Source: an uncultured Clostridia bacterium (GTDB lineage Bacteria > Bacillota > Clostridia > Oscillospirales > Acutalibacteraceae). Taken from it: a stretch of 64,000 nt of DNA. The stretch lies in assembly GCA_945787805.1 (NCBI GenBank), contig CALZID010000003.1, forward strand, positions 62,001-126,000, read 5' to 3'. The position numbers and the translations under genes are program-made. The notes beneath the pieces were generated by a model. That model saw only the letters and a list, made by a program, of their open reading frames with translations. It was not told where the DNA came from and did no database searches. Of the stretch, positions 36,521 through 44,591 are shown piece after piece (within the stretch, counting starts at the first letter, position 1; each line of letters begins with the position of its first letter).

Positions 36521-37015
36521 CTATTGTAACTCTTTCAAATTATACCGCAGACGGCAATTATCTCACATCTGAAACAGATGCGGACGGAAATACGGTTAAT
36601 TATGACTACAATACTCTTAACGGTATTTTAACTGCTGTTACTGATGCTAACGGCAACAGAACAAACTATTCTTATAATGCAAACGGTGCTTTAACACAAG
36701 TTTCGGCCGATAATGCGTTGACAAACTCTGCAAATTATGTGTATAATAACGATAGATTAGTTGCCATTAGTCATAATGGTTTCACATACAACTTGACTTA
36801 TGATATATGGGGTCAGTTAACAAGTGTTTCTGTTGGTGATACTACCATTATTTCATATAAATATGGTTCAGGAGCAAATCGTGATAGAATTACACAATCA
36901 ACCTATCATAACGGCGACTTTGAAAATTCATCAACTACTACAACTAAGTATGAGTATAAAAATGGAAATGTCAGCAAAGTCAGAGTCAATAATGTAGTCA
37001 AGTATTTGTATGAAT
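36521..37015 (+). pseudogene. Orphan fragment of the rhs gene
   Basis: These 495 bases are collinear, with no gaps, with 33181-33675 of the large rhs gene (constant offset 3340). I count 41 mismatches in the first 221 bases. The last 274 bases (36742-37015) are identical. The fragment has no start region and ends abruptly where the REP sequence begins. It encodes YD-repeat sequence without tip or core and is interpreted as a displaced Rhs segment. Confidence 0.88.
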
Positions 37016-37045
37016 TGCACAGGGGACGGTTCCTTGTGTTGACGG
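37015..37045. repeat. REP-like unit upstream of the RAYT gene
   Basis: GCACAGGGGACGG followed by TTCCTTGTGTTGACGG, the same sequence as at 36446-36474. It abuts the truncated rhs fragment. Confidence 0.75.
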
Positions 37046-37084
37046 AAATGGTATAATGTGGTATAATTGTTTTGGTGATGAAAT

Positions 37085-37837
37085 ATGCCAAGACAAGCAC
37101 GAAAGAAAAGTGAAAGTGGAATATATCACATAATGCTTAGAGGAATAAACCAACAGCAGATATTTGAAGATACAGAAGACTGCGAAAAGTTTATTCAAAT
37201 ACTACATGAATGTAAGGCAGTAAGTGATTTTAAGATATTCGCTTACTGCCTTATGAATAATCATATACATTTATTAATCAAGTTTGAAAAAGAACCTATT
37301 GAACAGGTTTTTAAGAGAATTGGTGCAAGATATGTATATTGGTTCAATGTTAAATATCAGAGGGTAGGACATTTGTTTCAAGACCGTTTTAAAAGTGAAC
37401 CTGTTGACGATGACTCATATTTCTTAACGGTATTGCGATATATTCATCAAAATCCGGTCAAAGCGGGAATTTGTAAGAAAGTTGAAGATTACAAACACAG
37501 TAGTTATAAAGAATACATTACAAAAACTTGGTTAGTTGATACGGATTTTGTATTTGATATGATTTCAAAGAAAGAATTTGTCAGATACAACAATGAAGTA
37601 AATTTTGACAAATGCCTTGAAATTGAAGAAACAACAAAAATTCGTGTAACTGATGAACAGGCAAAACGAATTATTAAAAAGATTTCAAATTGTGAGAATT
37701 CAACTGAATTTCAAGCCCTTGACCCGAGACTTCGCGATGAATACATTGCCATTCTAAAACAAAACGGTTTGTCAATAAGACAAATCAGCAGATTGACTGG
37801 AATAAGTTTTGGTGTTGTTAGAAAAAGATTTGATTGA
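37085..37837 (+). CDS. REP-associated tyrosine transposase (RAYT, Y1/HUH family)
   Basis: 250 residues. The HUH motif is in YCLMNNHIHLLIKF near residue 60. The catalytic Tyr is expected in FLTVLRYIHQNPVKAG near 115-130, and HLFQDRFKSEP is conserved. A C-terminal helix-turn-helix (LSIRQISRLTGISFGVVRKRF) is typical of RAYTs. These single-strand transposases act on REP palindromes, and matching repeats lie on its left side. A GGTGATG site precedes the ATG. The gene appears intact. Confidence 0.9.
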   Translation: MPRQARKKSESGIYHIMLRGINQQQIFEDTEDCEKFIQILHECKAVSDFKIFAYCLMNNHIHLLIKFEKEPIEQVFKRIGARYVYWFNVKYQRVGHLFQDRFKSEPVDDDSYFLTVLRYIHQNPVKAGICKKVEDYKHSSYKEYITKTWLVDTDFVFDMISKKEFVRYNNEVNFDKCLEIEETTKIRVTDEQAKRIIKKISNCENSTEFQALDPRLRDEYIAILKQNGLSIRQISRLTGISFGVVRKRFD

Positions 37838-37879
37838 TGTGTTAATAATGATTTTTTAAAACTTAGTAGTCACATTAAA

Positions 37880-37920
37880 AGCCGATGGGGTTATATCAAA
37901 TAATCTCATCGGCTGTTTTT
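37880..37920 (+). terminator. Terminator after the RAYT gene
   Basis: AGCCGATGGGG pairs with CTCATCGGCT, followed by GTTTTT. Confidence 0.75.
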
Positions 37921-37966
37921 GTCGAAAAAAGCAAAATTATTATCACAAAACACATCTTTTACACGA

Positions 37967-38149
37967 TTTATATTATTGAGGATGAACGATATAATCGTAA
38001 GATAGAATGTCAATATTTGACAATCTGTTCTTTATCTTGATAAGAGAATAATTTAATAAAGAACAGTCCACTTCCCATCTCAACCCATCTATCTGTATCA
38101 TCCTACACCTCATCCCCAGCCGATGGTTCACCCCATCGGCTATTTTTTA
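37967..38149 (+). ncRNA. Candidate small RNA with C-rich loop region and intrinsic terminator
   Basis: A promoter-like pair, TTTATA (37967-37972) and TATAAT (37990-37995) spaced 17, predicts a start near 38002. The transcript would contain TGTCAATATTTGACA (perfect palindrome, 38008-38022), GTTCTTTAT/ATAAAGAAC (38027-38064), and an unstructured C/T-rich stretch with CTTCCCATC and CTCATCCCC. It ends at AGCCGATGG/CCCATCGGCT plus a T-run (38118-38148). No coding frame is convincing. It could instead be a leader of the next operon. The bases 38150-38380 are AT-rich with nothing recognisable. Confidence 0.5.
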
Positions 38150-38396
38150 TCAATATATTTCAAGTTCAAACTAAACCATCTTCAACTTTTATTGACAAAT
38201 TTCTACATTTGTACCCCAATTTTATACATTTATGAAATTGTATTGATTTCATATTTAAGAAATGTCATTATTAATTTAATTACAAAAATTAATTTTTATA
38301 GAAGCAAAAGATTTTACTTGTTTTTTAGTAAACTATTATTAAATATTAACATTATGCAAGTAAAATCAACATTATGACAATTAAAGGAGAATCTTG

Positions 38397-39209
38397 ATGA
38401 TTAATGAAGAAAAAAACGGCAATGAAATACATTTCGTTAAAACCAAAAGACCCCGTGTCTTTACAAACGCATTATCTAAACTTGTTTTAATGTATATGGG
38501 AAAAAGAGATGGAAAAAAAGGGATTCCTTCTGACAGAAACAATGCTGAATGGATGTCCCCTACTTTAAGAAAAGAATATGCAAAAATAGACGAAAAAATG
38601 GCAAAAGTTTGGTATGATGTTGATGAAAAATGTGGAGAATTATATGCAAAAACTGAATCGCTTATATCTGATTTTGAACAGAATGCATTAGAAATCAAAC
38701 GCATTCACACATATATTCTCAGGGAAGGTATTCTATACAAAGATGTAATAGGCAATAATCACACCTTACCAAAAGAATTACATGATATGATAAATGCAAA
38801 AAGAAACAGTGAAGGGAAATGTGATGCATTAGGATTAAGATTGCGTAGATATAATGAATACAATAAATTGATTCATAACGCTAAAGAACATTTTTTTAGA
38901 AAGAGAATAAAGTTGAAAAGTGATTTTCAGGAAATTAAAAGAAATTATCAAGTAATCATCACATTAGAGTCTGAACTTGATATTTTCTTTTGGGAGTTGT
39001 GTTCCAATATTGAAAGAAGGACATCTTGGTATTGGCAGGGTGTTTTATTAAAACACCCACAAAAAAATATTATGCCACAAACACCCCCAAAAGCTAATAA
39101 TAATTATATTAATAACATACACAAAGAAAGACGTGAGGGTCTGAAAAATAAGATTGCATCGATTGAGACATGTCATAAAGAAATTTTAGAACTTGAATAT
39201 GTCGAATAA
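38397..39209 (+). CDS. Unrecognised coiled-coil protein, first gene of a four-gene cassette
   Basis: 270 residues, mostly charged and alpha-helical, no signal peptide or membrane segment. Long helices occur around AKIDEKMAKVWYDVDEKCGE and FQEIKRNYQVIITLESELDI. AAAGGAG spaced 7 bases before the ATG at 38397 supports this start. It is followed within 12 bases by a second coiled-coil gene and then by two membrane proteins on the same strand. I do not recognise the family; a cytoplasmic partner of the membrane complex is a contextual guess. Confidence 0.7.
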   Translation: MINEEKNGNEIHFVKTKRPRVFTNALSKLVLMYMGKRDGKKGIPSDRNNAEWMSPTLRKEYAKIDEKMAKVWYDVDEKCGELYAKTESLISDFEQNALEIKRIHTYILREGILYKDVIGNNHTLPKELHDMINAKRNSEGKCDALGLRLRRYNEYNKLIHNAKEHFFRKRIKLKSDFQEIKRNYQVIITLESELDIFFWELCSNIERRTSWYWQGVLLKHPQKNIMPQTPPKANNNYINNIHKERREGLKNKIASIETCHKEILELEYVE

Positions 39210-39221
39210 GGAGGAATAATA

Positions 39222-39647
39222 GTGTCAATATTTACTAGCAAAAAACGTTCTAAACCTAATTTGAGGTCCGTTTCTAGAATACCCTATGGTGACCTTTCAT
39301 TAAATGTTTATAAGATACGTCCATACACCATTAGTTTAGTAGAAGGATTAAATGATCAATTGAATGAAATTATTAATAATGCTCCAGATTGTATAGATGG
39401 TCAGAATGGTGATATATTAGATAATTACATAAAAAATTGGGAAAACAGAGCAAAAGCCAACCTTAATACACAGCGTGCATTAAGAATAAATATAATTAAT
39501 CAAATTGACTGTTCAAGAAAAGCTAATGTGAAAAATGCTAAAGATTGGCTTGATGTTGAAAAGAAAAATTTGGCACAAATTCAACAGGAACTGTCAATAA
39601 TTCAACAAAAATACGAAGAAGAAAGACAAAAATATACAAATTGGTAA
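39222..39647 (+). CDS. Small coiled-coil protein, second cassette gene
   Basis: 141 residues from GTG at 39222, with AAGGAGG spaced 7 bases. The basic N-terminus (SKKRSKPNLRSVSR) is followed by helices; the last 40 residues (DWLDVEKKNLAQIQQELSII onward) form a clear coiled coil. Family unknown. Tight spacing to both neighbours (12 and 18 bases) shows it belongs to the cassette. Confidence 0.68.
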   Translation: MSIFTSKKRSKPNLRSVSRIPYGDLSLNVYKIRPYTISLVEGLNDQLNEIINNAPDCIDGQNGDILDNYIKNWENRAKANLNTQRALRINIINQIDCSRKANVKNAKDWLDVEKKNLAQIQQELSIIQQKYEEERQKYTNW

Positions 39648-39665
39648 TAGATAAGAAGGTTATTT

Positions 39666-40649
39666 ATGATTAGTATAAAAGGAAAAATAAAAGAAAACAA
39701 AGTCGACGCCGAAATAGATGATTATGGAGATTTCTCCGCGTTTGAAGCCGGTGGAGCGAATTGGGAAGCAAAAGTCCATAAATCAAAAACTGAAAAGGAA
39801 TTTGAAAGAGATGAGTATCAATACACAGGAATTCAACAAATAGGAACATCCTTTCCAAATCCTTATACAAGAGACCAGCTAATTAAACTTAAATTTGCTA
39901 ATAATACAATATTTCAAGATTCAATAGTTGCAATTATTGTAACCATAATAGCGGTTGTTATCGACGTAATATGTTATGGGTTGTTAATTGAAGAAAATAT
40001 TCCTGCTGATGAAAGTATGAATATTTTAGATTATTTACCAGCTTTGGGAGCAGCTATAGCTATTGATGTTTTGCCAATGTTTTTTGCTCAAAATTTACAT
40101 AGAATAAATGTTAGTAAGAAGAAAGTAATTAAAATTTTTGGTGTTTTAAGCATTACATTAATCTTTATATTTTTAATAATTATATCAGCTTATCGAATTT
40201 GCGCATTATATTTTGTTGATGATCCAAGACCAATTGTTGATTATATTTGGGCAATATTTATGGTTATGATTCCAATTGCCACAACAATGATGTGCTTTAT
40301 AGTAAACTATATTTCTTTTAATCCCATTAAAAATGAATTAATGCGTTTAAAAAATCAAGAATTGTTCATTCAGGAAAATATTTTTGAAATTGATGCAATG
40401 ATAACAGAAGCTGAGGCAATACCTAATTACAAGGAAAATCTTATTATTCAGGATAATGCTTTATATGAGTCTGCGTGTGACTTAATTGAAACTATTGGAG
40501 AATATTATAAAAGTTATATCCGAACAGAAATAATACCAATATTACACTCTCCGGCTGACACAACAGAACTCTCAGCAGATAGAAATGCAAAGTCTATTAA
40601 AAGTATTAAATTGCCTGTTTATACTATAAATGAAGGAGAAAACCAATGA
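39666..40649 (+). CDS. Four-TM membrane protein with cytoplasmic coiled tail, third cassette gene
   Basis: 327 residues. Hydrophobic helices lie at about 86-108, 123-143, 153-183 and 190-217. Asp100 and Asp134 sit inside the first and second helices. About 110 helical residues follow. This architecture, with an OmpA-like partner encoded next (4-base ATGA overlap), recalls MotA/ZorA-type stator subunits, but I see no sequence motif proving that relation. Family not recognised. The overlap implies a stoichiometric membrane complex with the next protein. Confidence 0.7.
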   Translation: MISIKGKIKENKVDAEIDDYGDFSAFEAGGANWEAKVHKSKTEKEFERDEYQYTGIQQIGTSFPNPYTRDQLIKLKFANNTIFQDSIVAIIVTIIAVVIDVICYGLLIEENIPADESMNILDYLPALGAAIAIDVLPMFFAQNLHRINVSKKKVIKIFGVLSITLIFIFLIIISAYRICALYFVDDPRPIVDYIWAIFMVMIPIATTMMCFIVNYISFNPIKNELMRLKNQELFIQENIFEIDAMITEAEAIPNYKENLIIQDNALYESACDLIETIGEYYKSYIRTEIIPILHSPADTTELSADRNAKSIKSIKLPVYTINEGENQ

Positions 40650-41857
40650 AAAAGAGACTAATAATTTTTTTGATATTGGTGATTGTAGTATTGGCATCTG
40701 CTTTTTTATGTAAATCTTGCGTAGACAAACAGCCTAAAACCGACATTTGTTTTGTTATTGGAAATACTAGAAATGTAAAACAGATAAGTACCAATATTTT
40801 ACAAGACGAGATTTGGTATGCGATGGAAAATAACAGTAATTATTCTGTAATCGTCATTGATGGTAATCCTAATGAAATCTCAATTAGTGGTCAAATGACG
40901 ACTTCCAACCGAGTTTTTGTTGGAGAAGATAATAATCAGGAAATACTTAATAATCGTTTAAAAGAAATTTCAACCTGCAATCCTAATGATGAAGAAATTG
41001 ATATATTAGCAGCATTAAACTATGCATCAAAAACAATTGATAAAAATGCAGATAATAAAAAAATTGTTATATATAGTTCCGGAATTTCAACTACTGGCGA
41101 ATTAAATTTTTCACAAAATCCAGAATTAATTTATGACGACCCACTCGAAATTATTGAGCTATTAAAGAGTAGACATGCTTTACCCGATTTGTCTAATATA
41201 GAAATTGTATGGTATGGACTAAATCATGTTGAAGGAGAACAAAAAGAATTCGGTGCATTTGAATTATACAAACTCAAAAATTTATGGGGACAAATATTAC
41301 AAGAATGTGGTGTAAAATTTGAAAATATAAATGAAATTTTTAATGAAAAACCTCCACAAATAATATCAACTGAAAATACAGTTGATAAGATTGATTTCCC
41401 TAAAGTAAGTACAGCAGAAATTGGAGGAATTCCTTTTTCAATAGAAGATTTTAATTTTAAACCTGGCACTTCTATTTTGCAAAATAAAGAAATGACTATT
41501 GAAATATTGAAGCCAATCGTACAGGATATTAAAAACGCAGGCTATCCTCAATTCTATGTAATAGGAAGTACTGCCTCTGCTGACTCGCACAAAGATTGCA
41601 TCGAATTAAGTTTAGAACGTGCGAAAGTAATTAAAAATATGCTTAATGATTTAGGTATACCAGAAAGTTGTCTTAAAATTTATGGAATAGGCAGAGAGTA
41701 TATAGACGACAATTATCGTTGGAGGGTAAATGACCTAACTGCGAATGGTAAACTTGATCCTGTACTTTCCCAACAAAATAGAAAGGTAATGCTTATTCCT
41801 ATCGACTCCAACAGTGGTGATGATTTTATAAAAGATTACAACAAATATTTTAATTAA
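40646..41857 (+). CDS. Membrane-anchored OmpA-like protein with a central VWA-like domain
   Basis: 403 residues. A single N-terminal membrane helix (residues 4-22, IIFLILVIVVLASAFLC) leads to an alternating alpha/beta region (about 33-215) resembling a von Willebrand A fold without a clear MIDAS site. The C-terminal region (about 265-395) is OmpA/MotB-like: YVIGSTASADS, LSLERAKVIKNMLNDLGIPE, YGIGREY and QQNRKVMLI. Such domains bind peptidoglycan. OmpA-like domains are uncommon in Gram-positives outside flagellar MotB. Its start overlaps the four-TM gene by 4 bases, implying a joint complex across membrane and cell wall. Confidence 0.75.
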   Translation: MKKRLIIFLILVIVVLASAFLCKSCVDKQPKTDICFVIGNTRNVKQISTNILQDEIWYAMENNSNYSVIVIDGNPNEISISGQMTTSNRVFVGEDNNQEILNNRLKEISTCNPNDEEIDILAALNYASKTIDKNADNKKIVIYSSGISTTGELNFSQNPELIYDDPLEIIELLKSRHALPDLSNIEIVWYGLNHVEGEQKEFGAFELYKLKNLWGQILQECGVKFENINEIFNEKPPQIISTENTVDKIDFPKVSTAEIGGIPFSIEDFNFKPGTSILQNKEMTIEILKPIVQDIKNAGYPQFYVIGSTASADSHKDCIELSLERAKVIKNMLNDLGIPESCLKIYGIGREYIDDNYRWRVNDLTANGKLDPVLSQQNRKVMLIPIDSNSGDDFIKDYNKYFN

Positions 41858-41998
41858 ACTAATAACTTGTACATTAAAACCGCTCATTTAATGGGTGGTT
41901 TTAATCTATGAAGGTTGCTTAATATGATAAAACTAAACATTGTTAAAACAATCTAGTCATTATAATTGATTTTCAATTATACTAAAAAGGAGATTAAA

Positions 41999-44203
41999 AT
42001 GAAAGAATTAAAAGTAAATTTAGAGAATTGTTATGGAATATCAAAATTGGAATATAAATTTGATTTTTCTGATGAACGTGCATACATAATATACGCCTCT
42101 AATGGCCTGATGAAAACATCATTCACTAAAACATTTGATGCAATTTGTAACGGTAAAAAGCCAGTTGAAGAAATTTTTGGGAGAGATCCAATTTGCGACG
42201 TTACTGATGAGACAGATGTTCCAATTCCATATGATAATATTTTTATAGTTAAATCATATGATGAAAGTTATTCATCTAAAAATATGTCTACATTACTTAT
42301 GAATGAAAAACTAAAGAAAAAGTATGATGATGCTGTAAAGAATATTTTAGCAAAAAAGCAAGACTTAATTAATCGATTGAATTATGGATTTGATAAAAAT
42401 TCAACTTTTGAAACGGAGTTTAACTCAACATTTGCATGTGACGATTTTCTAAAAAAGCTAGAAGAGATTTATAATAATGGAACTGGCAAAGAGTATAAGT
42501 TGGATTTTAGTAAAATACCATATTCCGACATGTTTAATGATAAAGTAAAGGAATTTATAAACAGTAATTATAAAGAATTAATGGAATATAAAAATGAATA
42601 TGAAGACCTTATTAGTAGCTGTAAGTATTTTAAAAAAGGCATTTTTAGCCAATATAATGCTGATAACATTAGTGCTTCATTAAGCGAAAACGGTTATTTT
42701 GATGCCGGACATAGGCTTTTGTTGAATGATAGTTCGCAAATATTAACTGCTGTGGAACTTGAAGAATTGTTGCAACGAGAAAAAGAAAAAGTCTTTACAG
42801 ACCCTAAATTAGTAAAAAAATTTAATTCCATAAACAAAAAACTATCTAAAAACAATCAATTGAGAAATTTTAGAAAAATAATTGAAAATGATTTAGATTT
42901 AATTAGTGAGTTGGTACCTTTTGAATCTTTTAAACAAAAATGTTGGAATAGCATACTGAAAGAAAACTGGGTTGATATAGAAAAACTTGTTATTGAATAC
43001 AAAAAATCTAAACACGATATTGAAAATTTGCAAAAAGAAGCATCTTCACAAGAAAACCAGTGGCGAAAGGTACTAGAGATATTTGAAGAACGTTTCCATG
43101 TGCCTTTCAAAGTGGAAATTGCTAATCAGGAAGATGTTGTTTTAAAGAATAGCGTACCTACTCTCGTCTTTAAATACAAGGATAAATATAGTGGAGATGA
43201 GGTTACTATCGATAGAAGTAAACTTCAGTCGTTACTTAGTGGTGGCGAAAGAAGAGCACTGTATTTGATGAATATTATTTTTGAATTAGAGTCATTAAAA
43301 CAAAAAAATAAACAAATGCTTATCATTTGTGACGATATTGCTGAATCATTTGACTATAAAAATAAATATGCAATTATTGAATATTTGTATGAAAATCATA
43401 ATTATAATAATTTTAATTTTATAATTTTAACACATAATTTTGACTTCTTTAGAACAGTATCGTCAAGATTGTTAAATAGAAATAGAGAGCACTCTTTGAT
43501 GGCTAATTATGATATAGCCAATAATCAAATTAAATTGTCTAATGGTGAATATTTGAAAAATGTTTTTGCATATTGGCGTCAAAATATTCATAAGAATGAT
43601 GCAATTGTTATAGCAACAATACCATTTATTAGAAATATCATAGAGTATACCAAATCAGAAAAGGATGATACTTATCTTTTCTTGACAAGTTTGTTACATT
43701 ATAAAAAATTCTCTTCTCCATCAACAGATAAAATCACATTAGGTGAACTTAACGATGCTATAAAAACTGTGTGGAAAGATGTGGATATAATTAAAGATAG
43801 AGATGCAAATGAATCGGTATTATCTTTACTTATTGGTAATGCTCGTAATATTATGAATACAAAAGCGGATACGGAAGTTAATTTAGAAGATAAAATAGTA
43901 TTATCAATTGCTAGTCGTATAATAGGCGAAAAGTTAATTGTAGACGACTTGCTTCGTAGCGGGGATTATGAAAACGAAATTAAAAAAATGGATAGAAATC
44001 AGACACGGGAGTTAATAAATTTATACAAAAGCGTTTACGGGAACAATGCTGAACTAGTCAAAATTATAGAACCTATATCACTTTTTACTTCGGAAAATAT
44101 TCATCTTAACTCTTTCATGTATGAACCACTTATTGATACTAGTCCAAATGAGTTAAAGAGATTACTTACTATCCTCATTCCTTTATGTGAAGTGACACCA
44201 TAA
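41999..44203 (+). CDS. SMC/ABC-type ATPase with variant Walker A (RloC/PrrC-like ATPase fold)
   Basis: 734 residues. Walker A is IYASNGLMKTSF (about 31-42), where the usual GK is MK; this variant is familiar in a family of AAA ATPases linked to phage defence. A central coiled region follows. Then come the ABC signature LLSGGERRALYL (about 413), Walker B MLIICDDIAESFD (about 440) and H-loop ILTHNFDFF (about 477). The last 220 residues are helical with no recognised nuclease motif. AAAAGGAG precedes the ATG. A 141-base gap with only a weak hairpin separates it from the OmpA cassette, so coexpression is possible. Confidence 0.75.
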   Translation: MKELKVNLENCYGISKLEYKFDFSDERAYIIYASNGLMKTSFTKTFDAICNGKKPVEEIFGRDPICDVTDETDVPIPYDNIFIVKSYDESYSSKNMSTLLMNEKLKKKYDDAVKNILAKKQDLINRLNYGFDKNSTFETEFNSTFACDDFLKKLEEIYNNGTGKEYKLDFSKIPYSDMFNDKVKEFINSNYKELMEYKNEYEDLISSCKYFKKGIFSQYNADNISASLSENGYFDAGHRLLLNDSSQILTAVELEELLQREKEKVFTDPKLVKKFNSINKKLSKNNQLRNFRKIIENDLDLISELVPFESFKQKCWNSILKENWVDIEKLVIEYKKSKHDIENLQKEASSQENQWRKVLEIFEERFHVPFKVEIANQEDVVLKNSVPTLVFKYKDKYSGDEVTIDRSKLQSLLSGGERRALYLMNIIFELESLKQKNKQMLIICDDIAESFDYKNKYAIIEYLYENHNYNNFNFIILTHNFDFFRTVSSRLLNRNREHSLMANYDIANNQIKLSNGEYLKNVFAYWRQNIHKNDAIVIATIPFIRNIIEYTKSEKDDTYLFLTSLLHYKKFSSPSTDKITLGELNDAIKTVWKDVDIIKDRDANESVLSLLIGNARNIMNTKADTEVNLEDKIVLSIASRIIGEKLIVDDLLRSGDYENEIKKMDRNQTRELINLYKSVYGNNAELVKIIEPISLFTSENIHLNSFMYEPLIDTSPNELKRLLTILIPLCEVTP

Positions 44204-44277
44204 GTGTACTCATTATAATTTCTTTTCTGCTGTTTATCTTCTAGTGAGTAGTTCACTTTCCACTATCGTAATGACAG

Positions 44278-44335
44278 GAGCCACCTACCAACTGAAGGGC
44301 ATAGTTGTCACTTGGTTGTAGATGGCTCTTTTTTC
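44278..44335 (+). terminator. Terminator after the ATPase gene (convergent junction)
   Basis: GAGCCACCTACCAA pairs imperfectly with TTGGTTGTAGATGGCTC, followed by six T residues. Confidence 0.8.
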
Positions 44336-44336
44336 G

Positions 44337-44591
44337 TTATAACAATCTGAACAACAAACTACTTGTTGCACCATTTGTTCTATATCTTTGTTCGGTTTCA
44401 AGCATTCGTTCTTTTCTTAAATCGTTCAGAGCTCGTCTAACTGTTGATTGAGACATTTTCAAATCTTTTGAGATTGTAGCTATTGATGGCCAACATTCAT
44501 TCTTTTCGTTAGCTCGGTCATATAGATACAGATAAACAAGAACTGCTCTACTTGGTAATTCAGATTGATACACATGGTTTAAATTACCCAT
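44337..44591 (-). CDS. Helix-turn-helix protein (HTH_36 type), replication or plasmid-function regulator
   Basis: 84 residues. The winged helix-turn-helix begins LPSRAVLVYLYLYDRANEKN and continues CWPSIATISKDLKMSQSTVR and RALNDLRKERMLE. This type is common in Tn1549-like elements and replication initiator N-termini. It overlaps the 3' end of the coupling-protein gene by 8 bases and has a GGAGG site inside it. Last gene of the transfer operon. Confidence 0.82.
   Translation of the reverse strand: MGNLNHVYQSELPSRAVLVYLYLYDRANEKNECWPSIATISKDLKMSQSTVRRALNDLRKERMLETEQRYRTNGATSSLLFRLL

Noticed and set aside
39666-41857. Straight assignment to Zorya ZorA/ZorB or flagellar MotA/MotB
   Set aside because: Topology is similar, but no diagnostic motif is seen, the OmpA protein lacks the transmembrane Asp, and no ZorC/D/E-like or flagellar genes are adjacent.
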